A stretch of 64,000 nucleotides of DNA from Candidatus Saccharimonadota bacterium (lineage in GTDB: Bacteria > Patescibacteriota > Saccharimonadia > Saccharimonadales > Saccharimonadaceae), in NCBI GenBank assembly GCA_024699125.1, contig JAILQE010000012.1, forward strand, positions 1-64,000, written 5' to 3'. The notes below the pieces were generated by a model. That model had not been told where the DNA came from. It did not search any database and saw only the letters and a list, made by a program, of their open reading frames with translations. Shown here piece by piece: positions 32,715 to 43,003 of the stretch. The position numbers and the translations under genes were made by a program. How positions within the stretch are numbered: position 1 is the stretch's first letter; the number at the start of each line of letters is the position of its first letter.

Positions 32715-35700
32715 TTATTCGGTTATGCAGCGGATTGAGTATCCCTGAATCTTGTAATCCATGCCGTTGCCAGGAGTCAAATCTGAGACGTTTACACTAA
32801 AATCTCTAGTGAAGTTTGGGTTATTGCCGTATGTGCTCCAGAATATACCGCTCGAACCTTGTCCTACTGAACCTTCATTTTGGCTCATCATGCCCGATAG
32901 TGTGAAGTTGTATGGAGCCGAGCGGAACAAATTTGAAATATCTTTACCCTGTTCACCACCAACGTAGTTTGGCGCACTTCCATTGTTGTCTGGTAATCCC
33001 ATAGCGAGATATAAATCACCAAATTCGCCAGTGCTCTGACCAGTAGGCATGCGCCATCCAGATGGACAAAGGTCTCCGCTTACATTTGTTCCGCTGACCG
33101 ACTGAGTACCATTACCTGCTGTAGCAGTGTACCAGTTATAATAACTTCCATATCCATATCGCAATTCCGTATTCGTATTGTTTAGGTTCTTGATATTTTC
33201 GTTGTTGTGCTCAAGGCTATTTGTACATTCCTCATCGTACTCTTTACACCAATCAGATAATGACGCAGGATTCTGTACCACGGCTGTCAAGAATTCTGAA
33301 GTAGGATTATTGGTATTTGAGGCATTAATTTTGTCGCCATATTTCGACAGGTCAAGACGCAAGTTTTCGGTCATCCAGCATTTGCCATCGTCCAGTTTTG
33401 CTATCGTATACGTTTGACCATCACGCGTATCTGTTAGGGCCGTAACGGCTCCACTTGCCAAAGCGCTACAATCAAAGCCTTGTAGATTTCCGGTAGATTG
33501 GATCCATTGGGCATAGACTTTTAGTTTAGTACTTTCTGGAATTGGGACTGTTTCATTTGGTCCATACATTGTTCCACTACCATTTTTTTCGGTGTTCCAG
33601 CCTAGAAAACCATATCCTTCCTTCGCGAAGTTTGGCCCACTAAGTTGAATGTCTGCGGTTTCAAATGTCTGGATGCCCATCGCGCCAGTTCCACCGTTGG
33701 CTTTATACGATACTGAGTTATTTGGTTGGGCGAGAGTCCACTGTGCGTAGAGTGTTAGTGGCTCTTTTGATGATACTTCTCCGCCCATATTTTGCTCGTC
33801 ATCATATACATCACCTGTACCATCTTCATTTGTGGTCCAATGTGAGAATTCGTAACCTTCCTTTGTGAATTCGTTTGCTTTCAAAGTGTCTCCGTTCAGA
33901 GTAGATACGCTGACGTAAGCGCTCGTCATGGTGCCTTCGCCGCCATTCGCATTGTAACGGATGTAGCGAGAATTCTTCGGTGTGAAGTAGCCTGGCTTGC
34001 CGTTATCTGGATCGTCAATACGACCATATTCTGCTTCCAGATGACTATAGCTGTATCCCGTGTTTGCACCACCCTTTAGCTTGGTATCGAAGTACGGGGC
34101 GTAGCCGTTTGCGCTACTTAGATCTGTATTATCGTTTGCATAGATTGTTTCTAGGTTGCGCGCTTCATATACGAACCATCCCACATCTGTAACCTTTCTA
34201 GCGTCAAAGTGCGTGAGATCGATTTCTGTTATACCTGCTCCAGTGAAGACTCCATTAATACTTTTTACATTGCTAGTATTAAATGCTGTAATATCTAAGT
34301 TTGTTAGGCTATTTGTCCCCCTAAACATGTTTGCCATGGTCGTAACATTAGACGTATCAAAGTGCGACACATCTATGCTCGTAAGGCTCGTCATGCCAGC
34401 GAACAAACCCGACATGTCTTTGACGCTGCTCGTGTTAAAGTGCGTAACGTCTAGTGTCGTTAATGTCTTTACGTCGTTAAACATATTTGACATAGTCGTG
34501 ACGGCAGAGGTATTGAAGTGAGTGACATCGAGACTGGTAAGGGATTCACAACCTTTTTTGAATTGGTCACCACCAAACATTCCGGACATATTTGTAACCT
34601 TCTCGGTATTCCAGCCAGCAAGATTGAGCGTTGTGAGTCCAGTGCAGCCCTGGAACATCTGAGACATGTTTGTAACATTTCCAGTTTTCCATCCACCAAG
34701 ATCAAGTGAGGTTAGAGACTTACAACCTTCGCCGTTGTAGCTGAGGCCACCAAACATGTTAGCCATAGTTGTGACTTTTTCTGTATTCCAGTTTTTAATA
34801 TTTAGCGACGATAAGCTTGTACACCCGGCAAACATATTATTCATTTTCGTAACGTTGCCCGTATTCCATCCAGAAGCGTTTATTATCGCGAGTGATGAAC
34901 ACCCGGCGAACATGCTTTCGAAAGTCGTAGCAGCATCCGTACTAAGCGTTGTTCCGTCAATCGTCGTCAGACTACTACAACCATTGAACATGCTCGTCAT
35001 GTTTGTAACTGCGCTTGTATTCCAGTTATCTGTTTTAACTTCGACTAGATTCTTACACCCGAAGAACATATTCGACATATTTGTGACCGCGCTAGTGTTC
35101 CAGTTACTGAGATCTAATACGGTAAGGCTTTCATCGCCCTTCAAACCCCAGTCTGGCCTGCCGAACATTTGTGACATGTTCGTGACTTTGCTGGTGTCCC
35201 AGTTTGCAATACTGAGTGACTCAAGCGATGGACAGTTGCGGAACATGGCAGACATATTTGTAACGCGGCTAGTATTGAAGTGTGTAGTTTCTATTTCGGT
35301 CACGTCTACTAACGAATCGAACATTGCTGCCGAATTTGCGTTCAAATGAAATTCCTCAGCTTCTGTCCAATAATAAGCGGTCTCCGTGTTTTTGTCATAC
35401 CAACCATAAATTGGATAGTAGGATCCTTTAATGGATAGAGTTTCGTATGCAATGTTGTTAAGATCTGGCGCCGTGGTTGATTCTTTGATTTTTCTGATTG
35501 TATGGTCGGTAGTAACTAGGCCTTTCATTTTGCTATTAACCGTTGCGCCCGTATCAAATACGGCTGTCATTTCCGCCCATTCAGCATAGAGGTTGACTGT
35601 GCCAGTTACGCTAAGGTTTACAACTTCTTGTTCGTTGTCGTAGTGCTTACCTTTGCCGTCCTGCTTGGAATTCCAGCCCATGAATGCGTAGCCGTTGATA

Positions 35701-38700
35701 AAATACTGGTTGGCTGGTAGATTAAATCGGTCACCAAATTCCTTGGTTAGATCCTCCATTGTGCCATTTACAGTTTCTCCATCTGGTTCGTTACTATTAA
35801 AGATAATGGTATACGGCGTTTTGCCCCACTCGGCATATAGATCGAGCTTGCCGAAAGCGTCATCAAAGGTTTCTTCATCCGAGAAGTGTCTACCGCTTCC
35901 GTCCGGTTCAGTGTTCCAACCGCCAAATACACGGCCATATTGCTGCGTATTAACGGTATATTGGTTTGCATTAAGTGTAACCGTTGAGTTTGCCTGTAAG
36001 TTGAGTTGGCTTTGCATCGTGCCGCTTACTGGGCCTGTTTCTGCGCTTTCGTTTGAATGATAGAAGATGTTGAGCCTGTTCTTATCTGTGAAATAGCCAG
36101 GGTTCGTGGAACCACCATCAATGCGAGCATAGTCTTTATTGAGGTGTGCGCCATTATATGTTGTTCCCATACCGCCTACGATATCTATAGCTTGGCTAAA
36201 CAAGGATGCTGTTTCGCTTACGCCTGTCGTATTGAAGTTTTCGGAGGCGTATACTGTTTCTAATGCACTGCTTCTAAACATATCCGTCATAGACGTTGCG
36301 CTTGCGGTGTTAAATGAACTAATATCTACCATCTTTAATGCTGATGTGCTAAAGAACACGCCGGACATATTTCTTACACTCGAAACGTTAAAGCTATCAC
36401 CGAACGTAATACTTGTAAGTTTAGGTGTCACTTCGAACACGTAATCCATTGTTGTAAGATTGCCATGACCGAGCATAGATACGTCAATTGTCTCTAGGTT
36501 CGGACAACTAGCAAACATGTGGCTGATGTTTCCAAGTAGTGGAGCATTCCAGGCGCTCATATCTACCGTGACCACGCCCGATTTGCTAAACATATATGCA
36601 GTCGACGTTGCTTTGCTCACATCCATTTTCGAGACATTAATGTTTGTTAGTTTAGAGCAAGCATAGAACATATTCGCAAAGCTATTTACTTCTGAGGTCT
36701 TGAAATTTGTGATGTCAAGCGATTCTAAGCCAGAGCATCCTTCAAACATCGAAATCATTGATGTCACATTTTCCGTATTAAAGCTTGACAAGTTGAGCGA
36801 TGTTAGTGCACGACAATTTTTGAACATTGAATGCATGATAGTAACGTTTCCGGTATTAAATCCGCTTAGATCGATGTTTTGCAGCGCTACATCACCCGAG
36901 AATAGCCACGCCATATCTGTAGTGGCTGAAGTGTCGATATTTGAGACTTCTATCACCGTTGCGTTACTCAGGTTCGCAAACATGCTTCTTGCATCGCTAT
37001 TCATTGCAGGAACATTGTCTTCGCTCCAATAGTACAACGTGCCACCCTCCATCCAGGCATAAATCTTGTCCGGTGAAGAGAATGCAGAGATCACGTTTGC
37101 GCTCGTGAAATTACTTGTGTCTGGTACACCTACATATCTACGGACTGCCGTAATATTTGCCAGGTTACCGTCGGCCAATGCCTTCATGGTGTCATTTACG
37201 CCTACGCCAGTATTAAATATAGCTTCTACGTCGCGCCATTGAGCATATAAAGTTATGGTGCCATCAATGGCTACGTTTACTACGTCTACCTGATCGCCAT
37301 AGCTTTTACCGGAACCATCTGGCTCAGTGTTCCAACTTGCTAGTTTGTGGTCGTTGTAGGTGAATCCACAAGCTGGTAAGTTTACATGTTCACCATATTC
37401 TATGTTTTCAACTGGTAGCATTGTGCCGGTAGCATTTTCATTGTTTGCGTCAAATGCGATAGTGTATGGAGTTCTACCCCATTCAGCATAGAGTGTTACA
37501 ATTGCACCATCTTCATCGGTTAGGTTGGTTACGGATTGTTTATCATCATAGTGTATACCTGAACCATCTGCTTCGGTATTCCAGCCACCGTATTTAAATC
37601 CGGCTTCGTCGATTGTAAATTGGTTTTCGCCGAGCGCTTGACTTACGTTATATGTAAATTCTTGTTCCTCCATTGAGCCGCCAATGGTATGTGTACCTGG
37701 GTTCTTATCGAATGCTACAGTGTAGACGTTTGGTCTAAAGTTGGCAGTATAAGTTAGGTCACCGGTTATACCAACTGGCACCATGACAATGATTTGAGGC
37801 GTGCTGCCATTGTCGCCCGTCCAGCCGGTAAAGGTGTAGCCGGCGTGAGTTGGAACGTCTAGCGTGAAGCCGTTTTCTACGGTGTAGCTGGTTGGGTTAT
37901 GCATCAAGGCAAGTTCGTCTTCCGTGAGATCGTCTAGACCAGTGTAAGTGATGCCGTAAGATATAGTGCTCCAGTGTGCGGTATAGCTACAGGCGCCTTG
38001 GCTACCAACCGGGATGGTTACAGACATATTATTTTCGCCATCTAAACCAGTACCGCTCCAGCCGGTAAAGTTATAGCCTGCGCGGGTTGGGTTATTTAGC
38101 GTAATTTGGTCTTCGATAGTATAGCTACCTGGGTTATCTGCGGTGCCGCCGTTCAAATTGTAAGTGATTTCTTGTGGTGTAGCTTCCCAAACAGCATAGA
38201 AATTTACTGTCCAACCATTGTTAGTGCTCAAATTACTGACAGATTGGCCCAAATCATAATCTTTGGTGTTATTCGCGCTTTCAGTCAGGCTCCAGCCAAC
38301 TAGAGTGTAACCTTCGCGGGTGTAGCCAGTGCCATCGGAAAGATTAAATGTGTCACCATATTTAATATTACTTTGAGCCGTTGTGGCACCATTACCACCA
38401 TTATTATGATAATTGATGTGGTATTTTATTGGTCTCCAGATTACGTAGAAATCACAAATGTTGGTAGTAAGATCACAGTTTTGAGTGGTTGCAATTGCCT
38501 GGGTGTCTAGATATGTTAATCCCATATGGATTTCATTAAAATCTGGGACATTAGCTACGCCTGTTAGAGTGTAGCCTGGAGCATTATATCCGTAGCCATC
38601 CTGTGCAGGTAGTTGAATATCGTCGATAACTGTGTATTTGGTATCCAGATCAAAGTATTCTGGGCCAGTGATGCTGGAATTTGCTGGTGCGTTTTTGTGA

Positions 38701-41429
38701 ATTCTAACCGTAAACTCGGTAAGATCCCACATAGCATAAAGCGTAACTTCGTTATCTACTGGTTGGTTTAAGACATTTAATGCTGAACTTCCTGCATAAT
38801 AGATATTATTATCACCGTTACAGTTACGTGTGCTTGCCCAATATTTAAAGGTTGCGGTGCCTGCTATTATATCTGCTGGTTCATAGGTTGCCGTGGTTAC
38901 ATAATTATATTCGCCAGAAGGCTTCCTAAGTTCTACATCTTTAACATTAAATGCAGTGCCCCAGACTTCTTGTTGTGGATCACCCGGAATGAGGTTTGAG
39001 ATATACATCTCTGTTCCTTCCTCTTCTTCGTCGTACACCGTTAAGGCTGATTTGTAACACAAGCTGTCTGCGTAGTTCACCGTGTAGGCATGTCCTTCAT
39101 ATTTAGCGTAAAGATTGACTATGGCACCATTTTCCGTGGTTAGATTTATAATATCCGCGCCCGGAGCAATAGCTACGTCACCATTTTCTGTAAGTGCAAA
39201 GCCAATGAAGTTGTAGCCCGTGTTGGATGGATTGTATGAGTTTGGAATCGCAACATCGTAATACATAGGTTGATCTGCGATTTCGTCTGGGCTGGCACCA
39301 AGCATGAAGTGCAAGGTATATTGAATCGGATCAAAGTGCGCAGTATATTCACGTGCACCGTAAGAACTTTGTGTAATAGTTACAGTCATATTGTCTTCAC
39401 CTTCAAGTCCAGTGCCGCTCCAACCGGTAAAGATGTAGCCGATTTTGGTTGGATTGTTCAGAGTAAAGGTTGCAGTTTCTGGTGAATAGACCGTGTAATT
39501 ATTTGCGGTGCCACCGTCTAGGTTGTAGATAATATCATATGGAATTGAGCCCCATTGTGCGTAGAGGGTGGTTTCTTGATTATCTACGGTGGTGTAATTG
39601 TGAACACTGTTGCCTGGGGTGTATGCAGTACCTAGGCCATCAGCTTGAGTATTCCATCCGGTAAAGGCCCAGCCATCATGCGTGAAGCCATTATTCGGCA
39701 ATACATCTTCGCCGCTATTATCATCGTAGGCAAAGGTATAATTTGCCATGCTGCCTTGGCCGCCATTTGCATCAAAGACAAAGATAAAGTGAATTGGTGA
39801 CCAGTGGGCGGTGTAAGTTTTTGCTTCATATGGTTCAAACGCCACATCTACGCTCATGTTATTCTCGCCGGTGAGTTCGTTACCGCTCCAGCCGGTAAAG
39901 TTATAGCCTTCGCGTGTTGGATTGTTGAGGTGGATTGGGCCTGATTCGGCATTGTACGAATCTGGGTTGCCAGTTGCTGTGCCACCGTTTAGTACGTAGC
40001 TAATTCCAAAGTCAACAGTGCTCCACTGAGCTACGCAGGTGATGGTTTGATCTTTGTCGGTGGCGAGATTTGCAAAATTGGCACCAGCTGGGTAGTGTGA
40101 TCCATCACAAACCCAATCTATGAAGCTATATCCATCTTTAGTAAAGCCATTAAAAGCAAGCGTATCTGGGGTGTCAAAGGTGACGGTTTGATCTGCAACT
40201 TGGCCGCTCGTAGCGCCATTACCATCGTAGTGAATAGTATAGGTGCCGGCTTGCCAGTTAGCATTCAAAGTAACCGTTGCGCCGTCTACACTAGAGAGGT
40301 TTTTGATTGAATCGCCATCGTTGAAGCTTTCTGAAGCTAGGCTCCAATTCGTAAAACTGTAACCTGGGCGGGTGAATTGATTTAGTGGTAAAGTTTTGAT
40401 TTCGTCATAAGCCACCGTGATGTCTTCCATTGTACCAGTGGCAGTGTCTGCGTTTTTGTTGAATTTTACGGAGTAGTGAATTGGGGTGAATTTTGGAGTT
40501 AGATCGATATCGCCGGTGATTGGCGCGTTTGGATCATAATCATTGCCGTCGCCATCGGCGTAGCCGTCAAAAGTGTACCCTTCTGGTGCGTCTGGGGCTG
40601 GAATATCGCCACCTGGCTCACCGTAATCAATGGTTTTGTTGGCGGTGCCACTACCGGTTGGATAAGTGATATTCAGTTTGTTGTAAAAGCCGAGTTGGTT
40701 TTTGATTGTAATAGTGTCGCTAATTGTAGAAAGAGCGGTAAGAGGAGCTACGATAGAAAGTGCCAACGTAACAGCTAGCGTAATTCCGGCAGCTTTTTTG
40801 TGTTTCTTTACATAAAATGCGATTGCGATAATAACGCCAATAAGGAGAACCAAAAATGGAAAGATCGGCACCGCTTTGCTGCCGTCTTTTTCGGTGGAAC
40901 CGGTGTTTGGAATAGCGGTATCGTCGTAGGTGTTTGGCACCACGATGACTTCTTCCTCCTCAACGTTTCCAGACTCATCCTCGTATGAAATCGTGATTAC
41001 TACATCGGCCTTTTGATCGCGGTTGGTAATGTCTTCGACTGTAGTTTTGTAGATAGTCTTTAATACGAAGTCAAAGGATTCGCCTTCGGCCACAGTTGCT
41101 TCAAAATCCTCATTATATTCGTACGCGAGGTAAGGATTTTCGCTTGTAGCCGAGATTTTTATAATCTTATAAGTCTTGGAATCGGAGTTTAGAAGCCCAA
41201 GCTTATAGGTCACGTACTCGTTTAGAGCGTGATATTCGACCCTTGTTGATACTTCCGTATCGTTAAAGTTGATAATTTCAGCCTCTGTTTGTGGAGACTT
41301 CTCCGTAATTTCGGCTGATGTTAGTTTAAAGGTGTTGCCACTGGCGCCTGCTATGCGAATCGCGGTTATTGCACCGAAAAACGCAAAAAAGATGCCAAAT
41401 AAAACACCTAATTTACCTCGCTTTTTCAC
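32715..41429 (-). CDS. 2,904-residue surface protein: B-repeats, DUF285 repeats, FISUMP
   Basis: Signal-like span at 7-27, an N-terminal beta module (about 30-168), IPNTG at 173-177, a span (about 189-207), KKHKK, and a second signal-like span (215-233) ending at an ALS cut-like site. Then about fifteen InlB-type B-repeats (GYxFTGW...LYAxW), two blocks of BspA/DUF285 repeats (FNTSxVTxMSxMFxGC type) separated by B-repeats, two or three more B-repeats, and a C-terminal FISUMP domain (DTRDGQTYTIAKLDDGKCW ... CPSGWRMP). Start GTG 41429 with AAAGGAG upstream. Likely an adhesin on the cell surface; no C-terminal anchor is seen, so anchoring may come from the two N-terminal spans. Confidence 0.85.
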   Translation of the reverse strand: MKKRGKLGVLFGIFFAFFGAITAIRIAGASGNTFKLTSAEITEKSPQTEAEIINFNDTEVSTRVEYHALNEYVTYKLGLLNSDSKTYKIIKISATSENPYLAYEYNEDFEATVAEGESFDFVLKTIYKTTVEDITNRDQKADVVITISYEDESGNVEEEEVIVVPNTYDDTAIPNTGSTEKDGSKAVPIFPFLVLLIGVIIAIAFYVKKHKKAAGITLAVTLALSIVAPLTALSTISDTITIKNQLGFYNKLNITYPTGSGTANKTIDYGEPGGDIPAPDAPEGYTFDGYADGDGNDYDPNAPITGDIDLTPKFTPIHYSVKFNKNADTATGTMEDITVAYDEIKTLPLNQFTRPGYSFTNWSLASESFNDGDSIKNLSSVDGATVTLNANWQAGTYTIHYDGNGATSGQVADQTVTFDTPDTLAFNGFTKDGYSFIDWVCDGSHYPAGANFANLATDKDQTITCVAQWSTVDFGISYVLNGGTATGNPDSYNAESGPIHLNNPTREGYNFTGWSGNELTGENNMSVDVAFEPYEAKTYTAHWSPIHFIFVFDANGGQGSMANYTFAYDDNSGEDVLPNNGFTHDGWAFTGWNTQADGLGTAYTPGNSVHNYTTVDNQETTLYAQWGSIPYDIIYNLDGGTANNYTVYSPETATFTLNNPTKIGYIFTGWSGTGLEGEDNMTVTITQSSYGAREYTAHFDPIQYTLHFMLGASPDEIADQPMYYDVAIPNSYNPSNTGYNFIGFALTENGDVAIAPGADIINLTTENGAIVNLYAKYEGHAYTVNYADSLCYKSALTVYDEEEEGTEMYISNLIPGDPQQEVWGTAFNVKDVELRKPSGEYNYVTTATYEPADIIAGTATFKYWASTRNCNGDNNIYYAGSSALNVLNQPVDNEVTLYAMWDLTEFTVRIHKNAPANSSITGPEYFDLDTKYTVIDDIQLPAQDGYGYNAPGYTLTGVANVPDFNEIHMGLTYLDTQAIATTQNCDLTTNICDFYVIWRPIKYHINYHNNGGNGATTAQSNIKYGDTFNLSDGTGYTREGYTLVGWSLTESANNTKDYDLGQSVSNLSTNNGWTVNFYAVWEATPQEITYNLNGGTADNPGSYTIEDQITLNNPTRAGYNFTGWSGTGLDGENNMSVTIPVGSQGACSYTAHWSTISYGITYTGLDDLTEDELALMHNPTSYTVENGFTLDVPTHAGYTFTGWTGDNGSTPQIIVMVPVGITGDLTYTANFRPNVYTVAFDKNPGTHTIGGSMEEQEFTYNVSQALGENQFTIDEAGFKYGGWNTEADGSGIHYDDKQSVTNLTDEDGAIVTLYAEWGRTPYTIAFDANNENATGTMLPVENIEYGEHVNLPACGFTYNDHKLASWNTEPDGSGKSYGDQVDVVNVAIDGTITLYAQWRDVEAIFNTGVGVNDTMKALADGNLANITAVRRYVGVPDTSNFTSANVISAFSSPDKIYAWMEGGTLYYWSEDNVPAMNSDARSMFANLSNATVIEVSNIDTSATTDMAWLFSGDVALQNIDLSGFNTGNVTIMHSMFKNCRALTSLNLSSFNTENVTSMISMFEGCSGLESLDITNFKTSEVNSFANMFYACSKLTNINVSKMDVSKATSTAYMFSKSGVVTVDMSAWNAPLLGNISHMFASCPNLETIDVSMLGHGNLTTMDYVFEVTPKLTSITFGDSFNVSSVRNMSGVFFSTSALKMVDISSFNTASATSMTDMFRSSALETVYASENFNTTGVSETASLFSQAIDIVGGMGTTYNGAHLNKDYARIDGGSTNPGYFTDKNRLNIFYHSNESAETGPVSGTMQSQLNLQANSTVTLNANQYTVNTQQYGRVFGGWNTEPDGSGRHFSDEETFDDAFGKLDLYAEWGKTPYTIIFNSNEPDGETVNGTMEDLTKEFGDRFNLPANQYFINGYAFMGWNSKQDGKGKHYDNEQEVVNLSVTGTVNLYAEWAEMTAVFDTGATVNSKMKGLVTTDHTIRKIKESTTAPDLNNIAYETLSIKGSYYPIYGWYDKNTETAYYWTEAEEFHLNANSAAMFDSLVDVTEIETTHFNTSRVTNMSAMFRNCPSLESLSIANWDTSKVTNMSQMFGRPDWGLKGDESLTVLDLSNWNTSAVTNMSNMFFGCKNLVEVKTDNWNTSAVTNMTSMFNGCSSLTTIDGTTLSTDAATTFESMFAGCSSLAIINASGWNTGNVTKMNNMFAGCTSLSSLNIKNWNTEKVTTMANMFGGLSYNGEGCKSLTSLDLGGWKTGNVTNMSQMFQGCTGLTTLNLAGWNTEKVTNMSGMFGGDQFKKGCESLTSLDVTHFNTSAVTTMSNMFNDVKTLTTLDVTHFNTSSVKDMSGLFAGMTSLTSIDVSHFDTSNVTTMANMFRGTNSLTNLDITAFNTSNVKSINGVFTGAGITEIDLTHFDARKVTDVGWFVYEARNLETIYANDNTDLSSANGYAPYFDTKLKGGANTGYSYSHLEAEYGRIDDPDNGKPGYFTPKNSRYIRYNANGGEGTMTSAYVSVSTLNGDTLKANEFTKEGYEFSHWTTNEDGTGDVYDDEQNMGGEVSSKEPLTLYAQWTLAQPNNSVSYKANGGTGAMGIQTFETADIQLSGPNFAKEGYGFLGWNTEKNGSGTMYGPNETVPIPESTKLKVYAQWIQSTGNLQGFDCSALASGAVTALTDTRDGQTYTIAKLDDGKCWMTENLRLDLSKYGDKINASNTNNPTSEFLTAVVQNPASLSDWCKEYDEECTNSLEHNNENIKNLNNTNTELRYGYGSYYNWYTATAGNGTQSVSGTNVSGDLCPSGWRMPTGQSTGEFGDLYLAMGLPDNNGSAPNYVGGEQGKDISNLFRSAPYNFTLSGMMSQNEGSVGQGSSGIFWSTYGNNPNFTRDFSVNVSDLTPGNGMDYKIQGYSIRCITE

Positions 41430-41548
41430 AAAATAACTCCTTTTTTGCTACTGCTTATATTTTAGCATGAACGAAATAGACATAACAACACGTGATTTTT
41501 ATAAAATTTATGTTTAATTACTTGATTAATTAGTATATTTCTTGCATG

Positions 41549-41577
41549 AAAAATCGCCGCACGTAAAGCGCGACGAT
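41549..41577 (-). terminator. Terminator of the 41586-42596 gene
   Basis: ATCGTCGCGC pairs with GTGCGGCGAT (G-T pairs), followed by TTTTT on the minus strand. Confidence 0.75.
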
Positions 41578-41585
41578 TCTTCGGG

Positions 41586-42596
41586 TCACTGTGATTCTAT
41601 CTCTTCTGACAATCTGCTGAAATTTTCATCGTAATTGAAATACTTTCGGCTGTACCATAGCATCATTTGTAGCCATGTACATTCGGGTTTCATGACATCA
41701 CGTACTTTGTCATTCAAGTTCAAATCCTTCCAGCCCGGCGAAACACCCTGTCGCTTTTCAATCAACCAAGCCATATCATCGGTTACGATATTTTTGGCTG
41801 CTGTAACGAGTTTTGCCTCCGGAGTTCTACCTTCTTCGTACTCTAGATACAACTGCTCGAGCGGATAGCCAACCTGGAGTTTTTCGATCAACTTGTTGAA
41901 TTCGTCAACGTTACTTCCGATTTGCTTATCGGAATCTTTTTGAGAGATTGGAATGTCCTTCGGGATAAACTTGCGGATTAAATTCATTGTTAACGCTTTT
42001 TTAATGTTAACAGGGTATTCGAATGCAAGATGCGTAATTACCGTTGCAAACTGTGAAAGAATCGTATTTTCCGCGATTGTCTCAATATCGTCAAGAACTC
42101 TATCAGCTCCATAGAATACCCAACCTGCTCGAGGAACATTTGTGTTTCGGTATGTTGTCAAAATGAAATCCTCAGAATCGTTGTCGATATCAAAATCCTC
42201 CGAGCTGACGCTATCTTCATCAAAAGCAACATCGTTTACTTTGTCGACGAAGGATTTAACTTCGGATATGTTTTCTTCATCGTCAATTTCTTCGAGTAAC
42301 TTAACGAACCATTCATTATTTTGGCCTATCCTCTGGACTTTTCTTGCAATATGTCCCGGAAGCCACGATACGAGCTCTTCAACCACGATATATGCTATTA
42401 CATCCTCGAGGTTTATCGTATTACCTTTCAGTGTTGCGATCGCGATAATCTGGTTGACGAAAGTCGTTTTAAAGGCAGTTAAATATCCAACGTCATTTTC
42501 TCTGAAAAACTTAGTTTCTCTTTCGTTCGACAACATTAGTTCGCGAAGTAGGTCAGCAACCAACTTCGCTTTCTCTTTTTCGTCTTGTTTCTGCAT
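41586..42596 (-). CDS. Degenerate HD-like protein
   Basis: 336 residues, soluble, acidic centre. Residues about 195-295 follow the layout of YfbR/HDDC2-type HD hydrolases (ALTMNLIRKFIPKDIPIS, then LEYEEGRTPEAKLVTAAKNI), but the metal-binding HD pair is replaced (RK) and the later Asp-Lys is Lys-Asn. It is therefore probably not a working hydrolase; it may bind a nucleotide or protein. TAGGAGGTGTTTT precedes ATG 42596, with TATAAT and an ATGACA -35 box upstream. The HD reading is by eye and should be treated as tentative. Confidence 0.5.
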   Translation of the reverse strand: MQKQDEKEKAKLVADLLRELMLSNERETKFFRENDVGYLTAFKTTFVNQIIAIATLKGNTINLEDVIAYIVVEELVSWLPGHIARKVQRIGQNNEWFVKLLEEIDDEENISEVKSFVDKVNDVAFDEDSVSSEDFDIDNDSEDFILTTYRNTNVPRAGWVFYGADRVLDDIETIAENTILSQFATVITHLAFEYPVNIKKALTMNLIRKFIPKDIPISQKDSDKQIGSNVDEFNKLIEKLQVGYPLEQLYLEYEEGRTPEAKLVTAAKNIVTDDMAWLIEKRQGVSPGWKDLNLNDKVRDVMKPECTWLQMMLWYSRKYFNYDENFSRLSEEIESQ

Positions 42597-42681
42597 AAAA
42601 CACCTCCTACATAGAATCACATTGTTAAAGTAAAAAATGGCTCAAAGGCCATAAAAATTATAACATAAGATATGGGTTTTG

Positions 42682-42836
42682 TCATCAGGTGGAGCGCTGG
42701 AAGTAGAGTGGAAGTAGGACAGCCGCTTTGCTTCGCAAAGCGACAACGCAGGGCGTCGGCTCAAAAAAGTTTGAGTAAACTCAACTTTTTACTCGCCTCC
42801 TTCTGCGTCCGAACCTACGGTTCTCGTCCTAACTCC
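42682..42836 (-). ncRNA. Structured element E1 at tRNA-Tyr, with tRNA 3'-end copies
   Basis: Core 42747-42807: outer helix CGCAG/CTGCG, inner helix GGC/GCC, A-run/T-run hairpin, and fixed strands (minus) AGGA and GACGCC. Around it are pieces of the tRNA-Tyr 3' half: GTAGGTTCG on one side and GTCCTACTTCCA (twice CTACTTCCA) on the other, as if the element sat in the T loop of a broken tRNA copy. A 19-base CGCTTTGC hairpin is added at 42724-42742. Confidence 0.75.
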
Positions 42837-42843
42837 AAATGTC

Positions 42844-42885
42844 ACGAAATAAAAATAAAGCCCTGTGGGCTTATTTTTATTTCGT
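42844..42885 (-). terminator. Terminator of tRNA-Tyr copy 2
   Basis: ACGAAATAAAAATAAAGCCC and its complement form a long stem around TGT; works on both strands. Confidence 0.85.
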
Positions 42886-42969
42886 GGTGCTGGAAGTAGG
42901 ACTCGAACCTACGAAGGCCGAAGCCGAGAGATTTACAGTCTCTTGTCATTGCCACTAGACGATTCCAGC
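42885..42969 (-). tRNA. tRNA-Tyr (GTA), copy 2
   Basis: As copy 1 except in the variable arm, where GGC..GCC replaces GCC..GGC, a compensating change. Encoded CCA. Confidence 0.95.
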
Positions 42970-43003
42970 ACGCATAGATATTATAGCAAATTTTATGCCA
43001 AAA

